From assembly GCA_038238115.1 (NCBI GenBank), contig JBBRYB010000005.1:62001-126000 (forward strand): a stretch of 64,000 nucleotides of DNA, in the 5' to 3' direction. This document shows positions 15,611 to 22,728 of this stretch, one piece after another. Each line of letters begins with the position of its first letter. Positions within the stretch are counted from its first letter, which is position 1. Position numbers and translations under genes: made by a program. Source of the DNA: JBBRYB01 sp038238115. GTDB taxonomy: Bacteria > Actinomycetota > Actinomycetes > Propionibacteriales > Nocardioidaceae. The notes below the pieces were generated by a model. It did not search any database, had not been told where the DNA came from, and saw nothing but the letters and a program-made list of their open reading frames with translations.

Positions 15611-16789
15611 ATGCTTCGATGGCTCACCGCGGGCGAATCCCACGGCCCAGCGCTCGTCGCGGTCATGGAGGGCCTCCCGGCGGGTGTCGCCGTCACCACG
15701 TCCGACCTGGCCGTGGCCCTCGCGCGCCGTCGGCTCGGCTACGGGCGCGGGGCGCGGATGAGCTTCGAGCAGGATGTCGTGACGATCCTCGGGGGAGTCC
15801 GGCACGGCCAGACACTCGGAGGGCCGGTGGCGCTGACGATCGCCAACTCGGAGTGGCCGAAATGGGAGCAGGTGATGTCACCCGACCCCGTCGAGGAGCA
15901 CGTCCTCGACGGACTGGCCCGCAACGCCCCGCTCACCCGCCCACGACCCGGCCACGCGGACCTCGTGGGCATGCAGAAGTACGGCTTCGACGAGGCGCGT
16001 CCGGTGCTCGAGCGCGCCAGCGCCCGCGAGACCGCGGCGCGGGTGGCGCTGGGCGCGGTTGCCGCGGCATTCCTCCATCAGGCGATGGGGGCGCGACTCG
16101 TCTCGCACGTGGTGATGATCGGCGCCGCCTCGTCGCCCACAGGGTTCGTGCCAACCCCCGACCAGGTCGCCGCTCTCGACGAGGACCCGGTGCGCTGCCT
16201 GGACCGTCAGGCGAGCGGTTCGATGGTCGCCGCGATCGACCAGGCGCACCGTGACGGCGACACGCTCGGCGGTGTCGTCGAGGTCCTCGCGTACGGCCTG
16301 CCGCCGGGGCTCGGCTCGCACGTGCACTGGGACCGCCGCCTGGACTCGCGGCTCGCTGGTGCGCTGATGGGGATCCAGGCGATCAAGGGGGTCGAGGTCG
16401 GCGACGGGTTCGACCTGGCACGCGGGCCTGGCTCGGCCGCCCAGGACGAGATCGAGCCCGGCCCGGAGGGCATCCGACGTACGTCGGGACGGTCAGGAGG
16501 TACCGAGGGCGGTATGTCGACCGGCGAGCCGCTTCGGGTCAGGGCGGCCATGAAGCCGATCTCGACGATCCCGCGCGCCCTGCGGACCGTCGACGTGGCG
16601 ACCGGCGAGGCGGCTGTCGCTCATCACCAGCGCTCCGACGTCTGCGCCGTACCCGCTGCCGCGATCGTCGCCGAGGCGATGGTCGGGCTGGTGCTCGCCG
16701 AGGCAGCCCTGGAGAAGTTCGGCGGTGACTCGGTGACCGAGACCCGTCGCAACCACGACAGCTTCCTGGCCGCAATGAGGCACCGATGA
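15611..16789 (+). CDS. aroC: Chorismate synthase
   Basis: A 392-residue FMN-dependent enzyme that converts EPSP to chorismate. It starts MLRWLTAGESHGP, the canonical N-terminus, so ATG 15611 is preferred to the in-frame ATG 15581. GRGARMSFEQD, STGEPLRVRAAMKPISTIP and HHQRSDVCAVPAAAIVAEAM are the three family signatures. The end of the gene runs into an 11-bp tandem repeat before aroK. Confidence 0.97.
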   Translation: MLRWLTAGESHGPALVAVMEGLPAGVAVTTSDLAVALARRRLGYGRGARMSFEQDVVTILGGVRHGQTLGGPVALTIANSEWPKWEQVMSPDPVEEHVLDGLARNAPLTRPRPGHADLVGMQKYGFDEARPVLERASARETAARVALGAVAAAFLHQAMGARLVSHVVMIGAASSPTGFVPTPDQVAALDEDPVRCLDRQASGSMVAAIDQAHRDGDTLGGVVEVLAYGLPPGLGSHVHWDRRLDSRLAGALMGIQAIKGVEVGDGFDLARGPGSAAQDEIEPGPEGIRRTSGRSGGTEGGMSTGEPLRVRAAMKPISTIPRALRTVDVATGEAAVAHHQRSDVCAVPAAAIVAEAMVGLVLAEAALEKFGGDSVTETRRNHDSFLAAMRHR

Positions 16790-16806
16790 CCGTCCGAGCC
16801 GCCCGA

Positions 16807-16850
16807 TGAGACCCCGGTGAGACCCCGGTGAGACCCCGGTGAGACCCCGG
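16807..16850 (+). repeat. 11-bp tandem repeat (4 copies) between aroC and aroK
   Basis: Four perfect copies of TGAGACCCCGG fill most of the 60-nt gap and end on the first base of the aroK GTG. Each copy carries a TGA and a GTG, and 11 is not a multiple of three, so the array offers stops and starts in all frames. Confidence 0.95.
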
Positions 16851-17380
16851 TGACATCCGAGACGCCGGTGCCCGAGCCCGCTGGTCCGCTCGTGGTCCTG
16901 GTCGGCCCGCCGGGCGCCGGCAAGACCACCGTCGGCGCCTTGCTCGCCCGGCGCTGGGGCGTCGACATGCGGGACACCGATCTCGACATCGAGGCCACCG
17001 CCGGACGGCCGATCTCCGAGATCTTCATCGACGCCGGCGAAACGGAGTTTCGTGAACTGGAACGTGCGGCGGTCGTGGCGGCCCTGGCCGCGGCACCCGG
17101 CGTACTCTGCCTCGGAGGCGGGGCAGTGATGGCAGCCGAGACGCGCCTGCTCCTCACCAGGCATCGCGTCGCCTTCCTCGACGTCGGGCTCGCTGAGGCA
17201 GCCTCGCGGGTGGGCCTCGGCGTTACCCGTCCGTTGCTGCTCGGCAACGTGCGAGGACAGCTCAAGGTGCTGCTGGACGCTCGTCGTCCCGTCTACGAGT
17301 CCGTCGCCACCATCACGGTCGAGACGGACCGGCTCGACGCCGATGGCGTGGCTGACGAAGTCGAGCGGCGGCTGGCGTGA
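16850..17380 (+). CDS. aroK: Shikimate kinase
   Basis: A 176-residue P-loop kinase phosphorylating shikimate at O3. GPPGAGKTT is the P-loop; DTDLDIEATAGRPISEIF binds shikimate and Mg; LGGGAV and TRPLL complete the fold. The start is forced: the only in-frame upstream GTG (16817) runs into TGA at 16829, leaving GTG 16850. No good ribosome-binding site lies before it because the space is the 11-bp repeat. Its stop overlaps aroB GTG. Confidence 0.94.
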   Translation: MTSETPVPEPAGPLVVLVGPPGAGKTTVGALLARRWGVDMRDTDLDIEATAGRPISEIFIDAGETEFRELERAAVVAALAAAPGVLCLGGGAVMAAETRLLLTRHRVAFLDVGLAEAASRVGLGVTRPLLLGNVRGQLKVLLDARRPVYESVATITVETDRLDADGVADEVERRLA

Positions 17381-18474
17381 GCGAAGCCACCCGTATCCGC
17401 GTCGAGACCGCTGCGCCGTACGACGTCGTGATCGGTCGGGGACTGCGCGGCGAGCTCGCCGGCCTGTTGGGTGAGCGGGTGCGCCGGGTCGCGGTGATCC
17501 ACCCACGCGCGCTGTCGGCGACGGGACTCGCCCTCCGCGATGATCTGCGCAGCGGCGGCTACGAGGCGAACCTGATCGAGGTGCCAGACGCCGAGGAGGC
17601 CAAGACGGCCGAGGTCGCCGCGCGGTGCTGGAAGGCGCTCGGACAGGCCGGCTTCACGCGCTCCGACGCCGTCGTCGGAGTCGGAGGTGGCGCCACGACC
17701 GACCTGGCGGGCTTTGTCGCAGCGACGTTTCTGCGTGGCTTGACCGTCGTCCACCTCCCCACGACGCTGCTCGGCATGGTCGACGCGGCCGTCGGTGGCA
17801 AGACCGGAATCAACACCGCAGAGGGCAAGAACCTGGTTGGCGTCATCCACGAGCCCGCCGCCGTGCTCTGCGACCTGACCAGTCTCGAGACGCTCAGCCC
17901 CCGCGACCTCGTCGGCGGGTTCGCGGAGGTGGTCAAGTGCGGGTTCATCAGGGACGAGGCGATCCTGGAGCTGGTCGAGTCCGACCCACAGGTTGCCGTC
18001 GACGCGTCCGCACCAGCGTTTCGTGAGCTGATCGAGCGCGCCATTCGCGTCAAGGCCGCCGTGGTCGCCCGCGACCTCGCGGAGATGACGTCGACCGGGA
18101 CACGGGTCGGCCGGGAGGCGCTCAACTACGGGCACACGCTGGGTCACGCGATCGAACGAGCGGAGCACTACACGGTCCGCCACGGTGCGGCCGTGTCCGT
18201 CGGGATGGTGTACGTCGCCGAGTTGGCAAGGCTCGCCGGTCGCCTCGACCCGGCCGTCGTCGACCGGCATCGTGACATCCTCACCTCGGTCGGGCTGCCG
18301 ACGACGTATACCGGTGCCTCCTGGCCCGAGCTCCACCACGCCATGCGGATCGACAAGAAGGCGCGCGGCGACGTGCTCCGGTTCGTGATCCTCGATGCCG
18401 TGGGGCGACCGGCCATCCTCGAAGGTCCCGACCCCGCGCTGCTGGCGGCCGCCTTCGCCGAGATCTCCCGCTGA
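17377..18474 (+). CDS. aroB: 3-dehydroquinate synthase
   Basis: A 365-residue NAD/metal-dependent enzyme that cyclises DAHP to 3-dehydroquinate. GVGGGATTDLAGFVAATFLRG, TTLLGMVDAAVGGKTGIN, KNLVGVIHEP, the metal-binding region EALNYGHTLGHAIE and KKARGD are all present. GTG start in a GTGA overlap with aroK. It is followed by a leaderless aroQ. Confidence 0.96.
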   Translation: MSEATRIRVETAAPYDVVIGRGLRGELAGLLGERVRRVAVIHPRALSATGLALRDDLRSGGYEANLIEVPDAEEAKTAEVAARCWKALGQAGFTRSDAVVGVGGGATTDLAGFVAATFLRGLTVVHLPTTLLGMVDAAVGGKTGINTAEGKNLVGVIHEPAAVLCDLTSLETLSPRDLVGGFAEVVKCGFIRDEAILELVESDPQVAVDASAPAFRELIERAIRVKAAVVARDLAEMTSTGTRVGREALNYGHTLGHAIERAEHYTVRHGAAVSVGMVYVAELARLAGRLDPAVVDRHRDILTSVGLPTTYTGASWPELHHAMRIDKKARGDVLRFVILDAVGRPAILEGPDPALLAAAFAEISR

Positions 18475-18520
18475 GGCCCCTGGCGGCCCCGTCTTGCGAA
18501 GCCCCGGCGAGAAAACTGGC

Positions 18521-18526
18521 TAGGCT
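18521..18526 (+). promoter_or_regulatory. -10 box TAGGCT for leaderless aroQ
   Basis: TAGGCT ends 7 nt before ATG 18534; no ribosome-binding site is present in the gap, which fits a leaderless message. Confidence 0.5.
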
Positions 18527-18533
18527 CGAAGCC

Positions 18534-18980
18534 ATGCGAGTGCTCGTCCTCAATGGACCCAACCTGGGACGGCTCGGCTCCCGCGAGCCGGAGGTCTACG
18601 GCGCGGTGACGCACGACGAGCTCGTCACGCTCTGCGCCGGATGGGGAGGCGACCTCGGACTCGAGGTCGAGGTCCGCCAGAGCGATGACGAGGCCGAGCT
18701 CATCAGGTGGGTCCACGAGGCCAGTGACGACCGAACTCCTGTCGTGCTCAACCCGGCCGCCTTCACCCACTACTCCTACGCGCTCCGCGACGCCTGCGCC
18801 GAGCTGTCGGCGGGGCTCGTCGAGGTGCACCTGTCCAACCCGTCGGCACGGGAGGAGTTCCGGCACACGAGCGTCATCTCGGCCGTCGCCACCGGGACCA
18901 TTGCCGGGTTCGGCCTGACGTCGTACCGGCTTGCTCTCCTCGCGCTGGCCGCCGCACCGGTCGATCCGGCGGTTGGCTAG
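18534..18980 (+). CDS. aroQ: 3-dehydroquinate dehydratase, type II
   Basis: A 148-residue type II enzyme dehydrating 3-dehydroquinate. VLNGPNLGRLG, the RQSDDEAELIRW motif (usually RQSNHEGELI), NPAAFTHYSYALRDA, VEVHLSNP and REEFRHTS match the family. The catalytic Tyr (EPEVYG) and His are retained, but the Asn-His of RQSNHE has become Asp-Asp, worth noting. The final TAG overlaps the stop codon of the convergent cupin gene. Confidence 0.9.
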   Translation: MRVLVLNGPNLGRLGSREPEVYGAVTHDELVTLCAGWGGDLGLEVEVRQSDDEAELIRWVHEASDDRTPVVLNPAAFTHYSYALRDACAELSAGLVEVHLSNPSAREEFRHTSVISAVATGTIAGFGLTSYRLALLALAAAPVDPAVG

Positions 18981-19309
18981 GGGAGCTTTGCCACGGTCAG
19001 CAGGACGGCGGAGTCCTCCAGGGCCTCGAGGCTGTGCCGGGCGTCGGGCACGAAGATCATGTCGCCGGTGCGGGCTTCCCACGACCGCTCGCCACTCGAC
19101 AACCGGACCCGGCCGCGCAGCACCTGGACCGTCGCCTCGCCCGGGTTCTCGTGCTCGGCCAGGGTGGCTCCGGCCACCATGCCGATGACCGTCTGGCGCA
19201 GCACGTTGTCCCGTCCGCCGAAGACAGTGTCCGCGGTGTGACCGCCGCCAGCATCGGCGGCGTGCTTGAGCTGCTGACGGGCCAAGGCCTCGAGAGAGAT
19301 TCTCTGCAT
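18977..19309 (-). CDS. Cupin-domain protein
   Basis: A 110-residue single-domain beta-barrel protein. The first cupin motif is approximated by TLAEHENPGEATVQVLRGRVRL and the second by GDMIFVPDARHSLEALEDS, so a metal site with His, Glu and His is plausible. Small cupins of this type often sense or bind small molecules; no substrate can be assigned. ATG 19309 gives a normal length; the frame extends upstream without support. It is convergent with aroQ, the two stop codons sharing CTAG. Confidence 0.75.
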   Translation of the reverse strand: MQRISLEALARQQLKHAADAGGGHTADTVFGGRDNVLRQTVIGMVAGATLAEHENPGEATVQVLRGRVRLSSGERSWEARTGDMIFVPDARHSLEALEDSAVLLTVAKLP

Positions 19310-19379
19310 GGGGTCAGTGTCTCCACCCGGCCACCGTCGGCGCAAGCCAAACCATGACGGGCCGAAGCGCCTGCGCGGC

Positions 19380-19385
19380 TAGACT
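19380..19385 (+). promoter_or_regulatory. -10 box TAGACT for efp-nusB
   Basis: TAGACT about 84 nt upstream of efp. The leader between them contains an inverted repeat GTGGTCG/CGACCAC (about 19397-19434) and then AGGAAG before the start. Confidence 0.4.
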
Positions 19386-19468
19386 GGGATCATCCCGTGG
19401 TCGACGTGTGTACGACGTGTGCCGTGGCGACCACGACCTCAGACGGCAGGAAGCGAAGACCCACTGCG

Positions 19469-20032
19469 ATGGCGACGACCAACGACCTCAAGAACGGCAT
19501 GGTGCTCAACCTGGACGGGCAGCTGTGGTCCGTCATCTGGTTCCAGCACCACAAGCCCGGCAAGGGCGGAGCCGTCATGCGCACCAAGCTCAAGAACGTG
19601 CTGTCCGGCAAGGTCGTCGACAAGACGTTTAACGCCGACGTCAGGGTCGAGACCGCCAACGTCGACAAGCGCACGATGACCTACCTCTATAACGACGGTC
19701 AGTCCTACGTGTTCATGGACTCCGAGACCTACGACCAGACCTCGATCTCTCCCGACACCGTCGGCGAGGCGTCGCGCTTCATGCTCGAGAACCAGGACGC
19801 CACCGTGGCCGTGCACGAGGGGCTCCCGCTCTACATCGAGCTGCCGGCCTCCGTCGAGCTGCTCGTCGAGTACACCGAGCCGGGGCTCCAGGGCGACCGC
19901 TCGACCGGCGGCACCAAACCGGCCAGGCTCGAGACGGGCCACGAGATCGCCGTACCCCTCTTCATCACGTCGGGCGAGAAGATCAAGGTCGACACCCGCG
20001 ACGGCAGCTATCTCGGCCGCGTGTCGAGCTGA
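19469..20032 (+). CDS. efp: Translation elongation factor P
   Basis: A 187-residue, three-domain factor that rescues ribosomes stalled at polyproline. HHKPGKGGAVMRTKLKN is the tip loop of domain I with Lys as the acceptor residue; in actinobacteria this Lys is generally not beta-lysylated as in E. coli. Domains II and III (QTSISPDTVGEASRFM and GLQGDRSTGGTKPA) are intact. ATG 19469 matches the conserved MATTNDLKNG start and follows AGGAAG. It overlaps nusB by one base. Confidence 0.97.
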   Translation: MATTNDLKNGMVLNLDGQLWSVIWFQHHKPGKGGAVMRTKLKNVLSGKVVDKTFNADVRVETANVDKRTMTYLYNDGQSYVFMDSETYDQTSISPDTVGEASRFMLENQDATVAVHEGLPLYIELPASVELLVEYTEPGLQGDRSTGGTKPARLETGHEIAVPLFITSGEKIKVDTRDGSYLGRVSS

Positions 20033-20451
20033 TGGGAGCACGGTCCAAGGCCCGCAAGCGCGCGCTCGACATCTTGTTTGAGTCCGATCTGAGGGGTCTG
20101 CCCTCCGGGGGAACGCTCACCGACCGACGCAACGCCGCCCAGCCGCCGATAGGCGACTACACGGTGACCCTGGTCGAGGGCGTCACTGAGCACGCCGCGG
20201 AGATCGACGAGGCCATCGCATCATGCTCCACCGACTGGCCGCTGGAGCGGATGCCGGCCGTGGACCGCAACATCTTGCGGATCGGCGTCTACGAGCTCAG
20301 GTATGCCGACGACGTCCCCACCGCGGTGGCGCTCAGCGAAGCCGTCTCACTGGCCCGGGAGCTGTCGACCGACGAATCGCCCGCCTTCGTCAACGGCGTC
20401 CTCGCCACGATCGCCGGCAGCTGCGAGCATTCCGACCCATTGACCCGCTGA
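20032..20451 (+). CDS. nusB: Transcription antitermination protein NusB
   Basis: A 139-residue all-helical protein that binds boxA RNA with S10 during rRNA transcription. RSKARKRALDILFESDLRG at the N-terminus and NILRIGVYELRYADDVPTAVALSEAV, then FVNGVL, are the family signatures. ATG overlaps the efp TGA. Its own stop codon lies in the second unit of an 8-bp tandem repeat. Confidence 0.95.
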   Translation: MGARSKARKRALDILFESDLRGLPSGGTLTDRRNAAQPPIGDYTVTLVEGVTEHAAEIDEAIASCSTDWPLERMPAVDRNILRIGVYELRYADDVPTAVALSEAVSLARELSTDESPAFVNGVLATIAGSCEHSDPLTR

Positions 20452-20472
20452 CCCGCTGATCCGCTGACCCAC
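20441..20472 (+). repeat. 8-bp tandem repeat (4 copies) over the nusB stop
   Basis: Four units of TGACCCGC-type sequence (the third TGATCCGC, the fourth TGACCCAC). Each carries TGA and the 8-bp period places stops in all three frames; the nusB stop is in unit 2. Confidence 0.85.
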
Positions 20473-20512
20473 CCGACCTGCTGAGCCGCTCCCGACGCGC
20501 CGGGCGACCCGC

Positions 20513-20526
20513 CGACTCACGAGTCG
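20513..20526 (+). promoter_or_regulatory. Palindrome CGACTC-AC-GAGTCG upstream of the cyclase
   Basis: A perfect 6-bp inverted repeat with a 2-nt centre, 38 bp upstream of the putative -10 of the cyclase gene. It could be an operator; the binding factor is unknown. Confidence 0.35.
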
Positions 20527-20564
20527 ACAGCGCGCGCATCTCCCCTTCGCCTGTCGCCTCGGAG

Positions 20565-20570
20565 TAGCGT
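20565..20570 (+). promoter_or_regulatory. -10 box TAGCGT for leaderless cyclase
   Basis: TAGCGT ends 6 nt before ATG 20577. Confidence 0.4.
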
Positions 20571-20576
20571 TCGGCC

Positions 20577-22013
20577 ATGGACACCGACGGTGTCGACGGC
20601 CGGGTAGCCGGTCGGCGGATGCGCTCACGCGCCGCCGCCGAGATGGCGGTCCTCGTGGGCTGGGTCCTGGCTGCGGCGCTTGCGCTGGTCGGCCTCGTCT
20701 CGCTGCTGCTGCTGTCCAGTCTCGACCCCAGCTGGAACGATCACCGGCTGCATTTCGTGCTGTTCCTCGTCGTCGGTGGCACCGCCGCCGGTCTGGCCTA
20801 TGCGGCCGGCGAGGCCGCTGAGCGGCGAGGCGATGCTCGGGTGCTGCTGCTGTCGCTGGCGTTTCTCGCCACCGGCCTCTTCGTCGGCCTGCACGCGATC
20901 GGCACACCGGGAGTGCTCGTCTCGCAGGACATGGCCGGTTTCAAGGTGGCGATCCCGGTCGGCCTGCTGGTGGCGTCGCTGTTCGGGGCGACGTCGGCCT
21001 TTGTCGACGCGTGGCCGGGAGTGGGTGCGTTCGTCATCCGGCGGCGCCGGCTCCTGCGGGCGAGCCTGCTCGTCGCCGTGGTGGTCTGGTGTACGTGGAC
21101 GGTCGCGAAGCTACCACCGCTGTCCCGTCCCGCCAGCGAGGGCTCCGCCGTCAGTTCGCTGGGCGCCATGGCCGCCCTGGGGACGGTCCTCTATGCCGTC
21201 TGGACGGCGCGCTACTGGCACGTCTACCGGGGCCACCTCACCTTGCTGCCGGGGAGTGTGATCGCCTGCTTCATCCTGCTCGCCGAGGCGCTGATCGGGG
21301 TCGCGGTGACGGGCGAGCGCAGCTGGCACGCCAGCTGGTGGGAGTGGCACGGCCTGATCGTCACGGCATACCTCGTGGTGTTCTTCGCCGCCCGCCGGGA
21401 GTGGCGCGACGAGCGGTTCCGGCAGCTGTATCTGTCGACGACGCGGGAGCGCAGTCAGGAGATCAGCGTGTTGTTCGGCGACCTCGCGGGGTTCACGACA
21501 TATGCCGAACGTTCGACGCCGCAGCAGGTCGCGGCGATGCTGCGGGCCCACTTCGAGGTGGCCGCACCCCTGATCTCACGGCAGTTCGGTGGCGAGGTGG
21601 AGAAGTTCATGGGCGACGCGATCATGGCCACGTTCAACACCCGAGGCGACCAGCCCGACCATGCCCGACGCGCCGCCGCGGCCGCTCTCGCCCTGCAGAA
21701 CGAGCGGGCCCGGCTGGTCGAGGCGAACCCCGGGTGGCCGTTGCTCCGGGTGGGTGTCAACAGCGGTCCCGCCGTGGTGCGGGAGGTGGGCGGGGGAGGC
21801 TACGTCGCCTACGCTGTCGTCGGCGACATGGTCAACACCGGCTCGAGGCTGGAGGGGCAGGCCCCTATCGGCGGGGTGCTGATCGGCGCCGAGACCCGTC
21901 AACGGCTGAGGGCGGATGCCGTCGTCGAGGCGGTACCCGGGCTTCGGGTCAAGGGTAAGGACGATCTGGTCGACGCCTACGTCTTGCCCGACCTGGAAAG
22001 CCGGGTCAGGTGA
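20577..22013 (+). CDS. Membrane adenylate cyclase, class III, with N-terminal helices
   Basis: A 478-residue protein with about seven hydrophobic segments in residues 20-275 and a C-terminal class III cyclase domain. Metal-binding aspartates are in LFGDLAGFTTYAE and FMGDAIMATF. The Lys of EKFMGDA and the Asp of VVGDMVNTGSRLE are the residues that specify ATP, and the Arg/Asn pair in NTGSRLE stabilises the transition state, so it should make cAMP as a homodimer. The N-terminal part resembles MASE-type sensory membrane domains of unknown ligand. It is leaderless and convergent with bldD. A Crp/GlxR-like site occurs elsewhere in the window (54462-54477). Confidence 0.88.
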   Translation: MDTDGVDGRVAGRRMRSRAAAEMAVLVGWVLAAALALVGLVSLLLLSSLDPSWNDHRLHFVLFLVVGGTAAGLAYAAGEAAERRGDARVLLLSLAFLATGLFVGLHAIGTPGVLVSQDMAGFKVAIPVGLLVASLFGATSAFVDAWPGVGAFVIRRRRLLRASLLVAVVVWCTWTVAKLPPLSRPASEGSAVSSLGAMAALGTVLYAVWTARYWHVYRGHLTLLPGSVIACFILLAEALIGVAVTGERSWHASWWEWHGLIVTAYLVVFFAARREWRDERFRQLYLSTTRERSQEISVLFGDLAGFTTYAERSTPQQVAAMLRAHFEVAAPLISRQFGGEVEKFMGDAIMATFNTRGDQPDHARRAAAAALALQNERARLVEANPGWPLLRVGVNSGPAVVREVGGGGYVAYAVVGDMVNTGSRLEGQAPIGGVLIGAETRQRLRADAVVEAVPGLRVKGKDDLVDAYVLPDLESRVR

Positions 22014-22018
22014 GTCGG

Positions 22019-22079
22019 CCCGCGGTGCAGGGTGCCACCTCGCGGCGGCCGTGGGTGCGTCTGGCGGTGGCGCCGCGGG
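22019..22079. terminator. Bidirectional hairpin between cyclase and bldD
   Basis: CCCGCGGTGC at 22019-22028 pairs with GCGCCGCGGG at 22070-22079 with one G-U pair, and GCCACC/GGTGGC may pair inside. It occupies the short convergent gap. Confidence 0.45.
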
Positions 22080-22081
22080 TG

Positions 22082-22573
22082 CTACTCGATCTCCGGGAGG
22101 CTGCTCGGCCGCAGAACGCCCCAGTCGATGAGGCGCTCGGCCAACTGGCTCGGCGGCTCGTCGTAGATGACGGCCAGCGTCAACAGGTCTTCCTGCCGGA
22201 TCGAAAGCACCCTGCCGTTGTAGTCACCTCGCTGGGCCTGGATCGTCGACGTGAAGCGCGACAGCGGCGCCGCCTCGGCGAGGTCGAGCTCGTGCAGCCG
22301 CTCGAGGTCAAGCACGAGCTTCGGAGGAGCCTCGCGCGCCGCACCGAACTGGTTGGCGCCCGGCAACAGCTCGCTCATAGGAATCCCGTAGAAGTCAGCG
22401 AGCTCGGAGAGCCGCTGCACCGTCACGGCCCGGTCGCCACGTTCGTACGAGCCGACGACGACGGCCTTCCACTGCCCCTCCGACTTCTCCTCAACCCCTT
22501 GAAGGGAAAGTCCCTGTTGCTGCCGAATGCTCCGAAGGCGTATCCCGAGTGCCTTCGCATAGTTTTGCGCCAT
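22082..22573 (-). CDS. bldD: BldD, c-di-GMP-responsive XRE-type transcriptional regulator
   Basis: A 163-residue regulator, the normal BldD length. The N-terminal HTH has GIRLRSIRQQQGLSLQGVEE and VVVGSYERGDRAVTVQRL; the C-terminal domain has RGD, eight residues, then RQED, exactly the RxD-X8-RxxD signature that binds tetrameric c-di-GMP in Streptomyces BldD. ATG 22573 follows AAGGGGA; an extended frame upstream reads through the operator region. Two BldD-type palindromes lie 11 and 41 bp upstream of its start, so autorepression is expected. It is divergent from pyrR. Confidence 0.95.
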   Translation of the reverse strand: MAQNYAKALGIRLRSIRQQQGLSLQGVEEKSEGQWKAVVVGSYERGDRAVTVQRLSELADFYGIPMSELLPGANQFGAAREAPPKLVLDLERLHELDLAEAAPLSRFTSTIQAQRGDYNGRVLSIRQEDLLTLAVIYDEPPSQLAERLIDWGVLRPSSLPEIE

Positions 22574-22583
22574 CGTGTCCCCT

Positions 22584-22596
22584 TCACTGAGAGTGA
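22584..22596. promoter_or_regulatory. BldD box 1, TCACTGAGAGTGA
   Basis: Inverted repeat TCACT-GAG-AGTGA, one mismatch from the Streptomyces BldD consensus TNACNCWGNGTNA. It lies 11 bp upstream of the bldD start codon and exactly 30 bp (about three helical turns) from box 2. Confidence 0.8.
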
Positions 22597-22613
22597 GTGC
22601 CCCTGGTCGCCCT

Positions 22614-22626
22614 TCACTCAGAGTGA
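22614..22626. promoter_or_regulatory. BldD box 2, TCACTCAGAGTGA
   Basis: Perfect match to TNACNCWGNGTNA, centred 41-53 bp upstream of bldD and about 40 bp upstream of the putative pyrR -10 on the other strand. Confidence 0.85.
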
Positions 22627-22663
22627 CATCGTACCCACGAACCCCGCTGGACGGGGGACGTTG

Positions 22664-22669
22664 TAGCAT
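22664..22669 (+). promoter_or_regulatory. -10 box TAGCAT for the pyr operon
   Basis: TAGCAT fits TAnnnT and would start the transcript about 22676, just before the PyrR hairpin. Confidence 0.45.
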
Positions 22670-22684
22670 TTCGTTCGAAGACAT

Positions 22685-22720
22685 CCTTTAACGAGCCGTC
22701 CCGTGAGGCGGGAAAGGAGG
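22685..22720 (+). promoter_or_regulatory. PyrR-binding RNA hairpin sequestering the pyrR ribosome-binding site
   Basis: The leader contains TCCCGTGAGG at 22699-22708, fitting the PyrR RNA consensus UCCNGNGAGG. CCTTT at 22685-22689 can pair with AAAGG at 22713-22717, which is the first half of the AAAGGAGG Shine-Dalgarno. UMP-loaded PyrR binding would hold this hairpin closed and block translation, the mechanism known for mycobacterial pyrR, rather than transcription attenuation. No terminator/antiterminator pair is seen. Confidence 0.75.
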
Positions 22721-22728
22721 TCCAGGTC

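Noticed and set aside
15581..16789. aroC start at ATG 15581 in the TGATG overlap with the prepilin peptidase
   Set aside because: Would add ten residues before the canonical MLRWLTAGESHG, and a -10-like box precedes ATG 15611.
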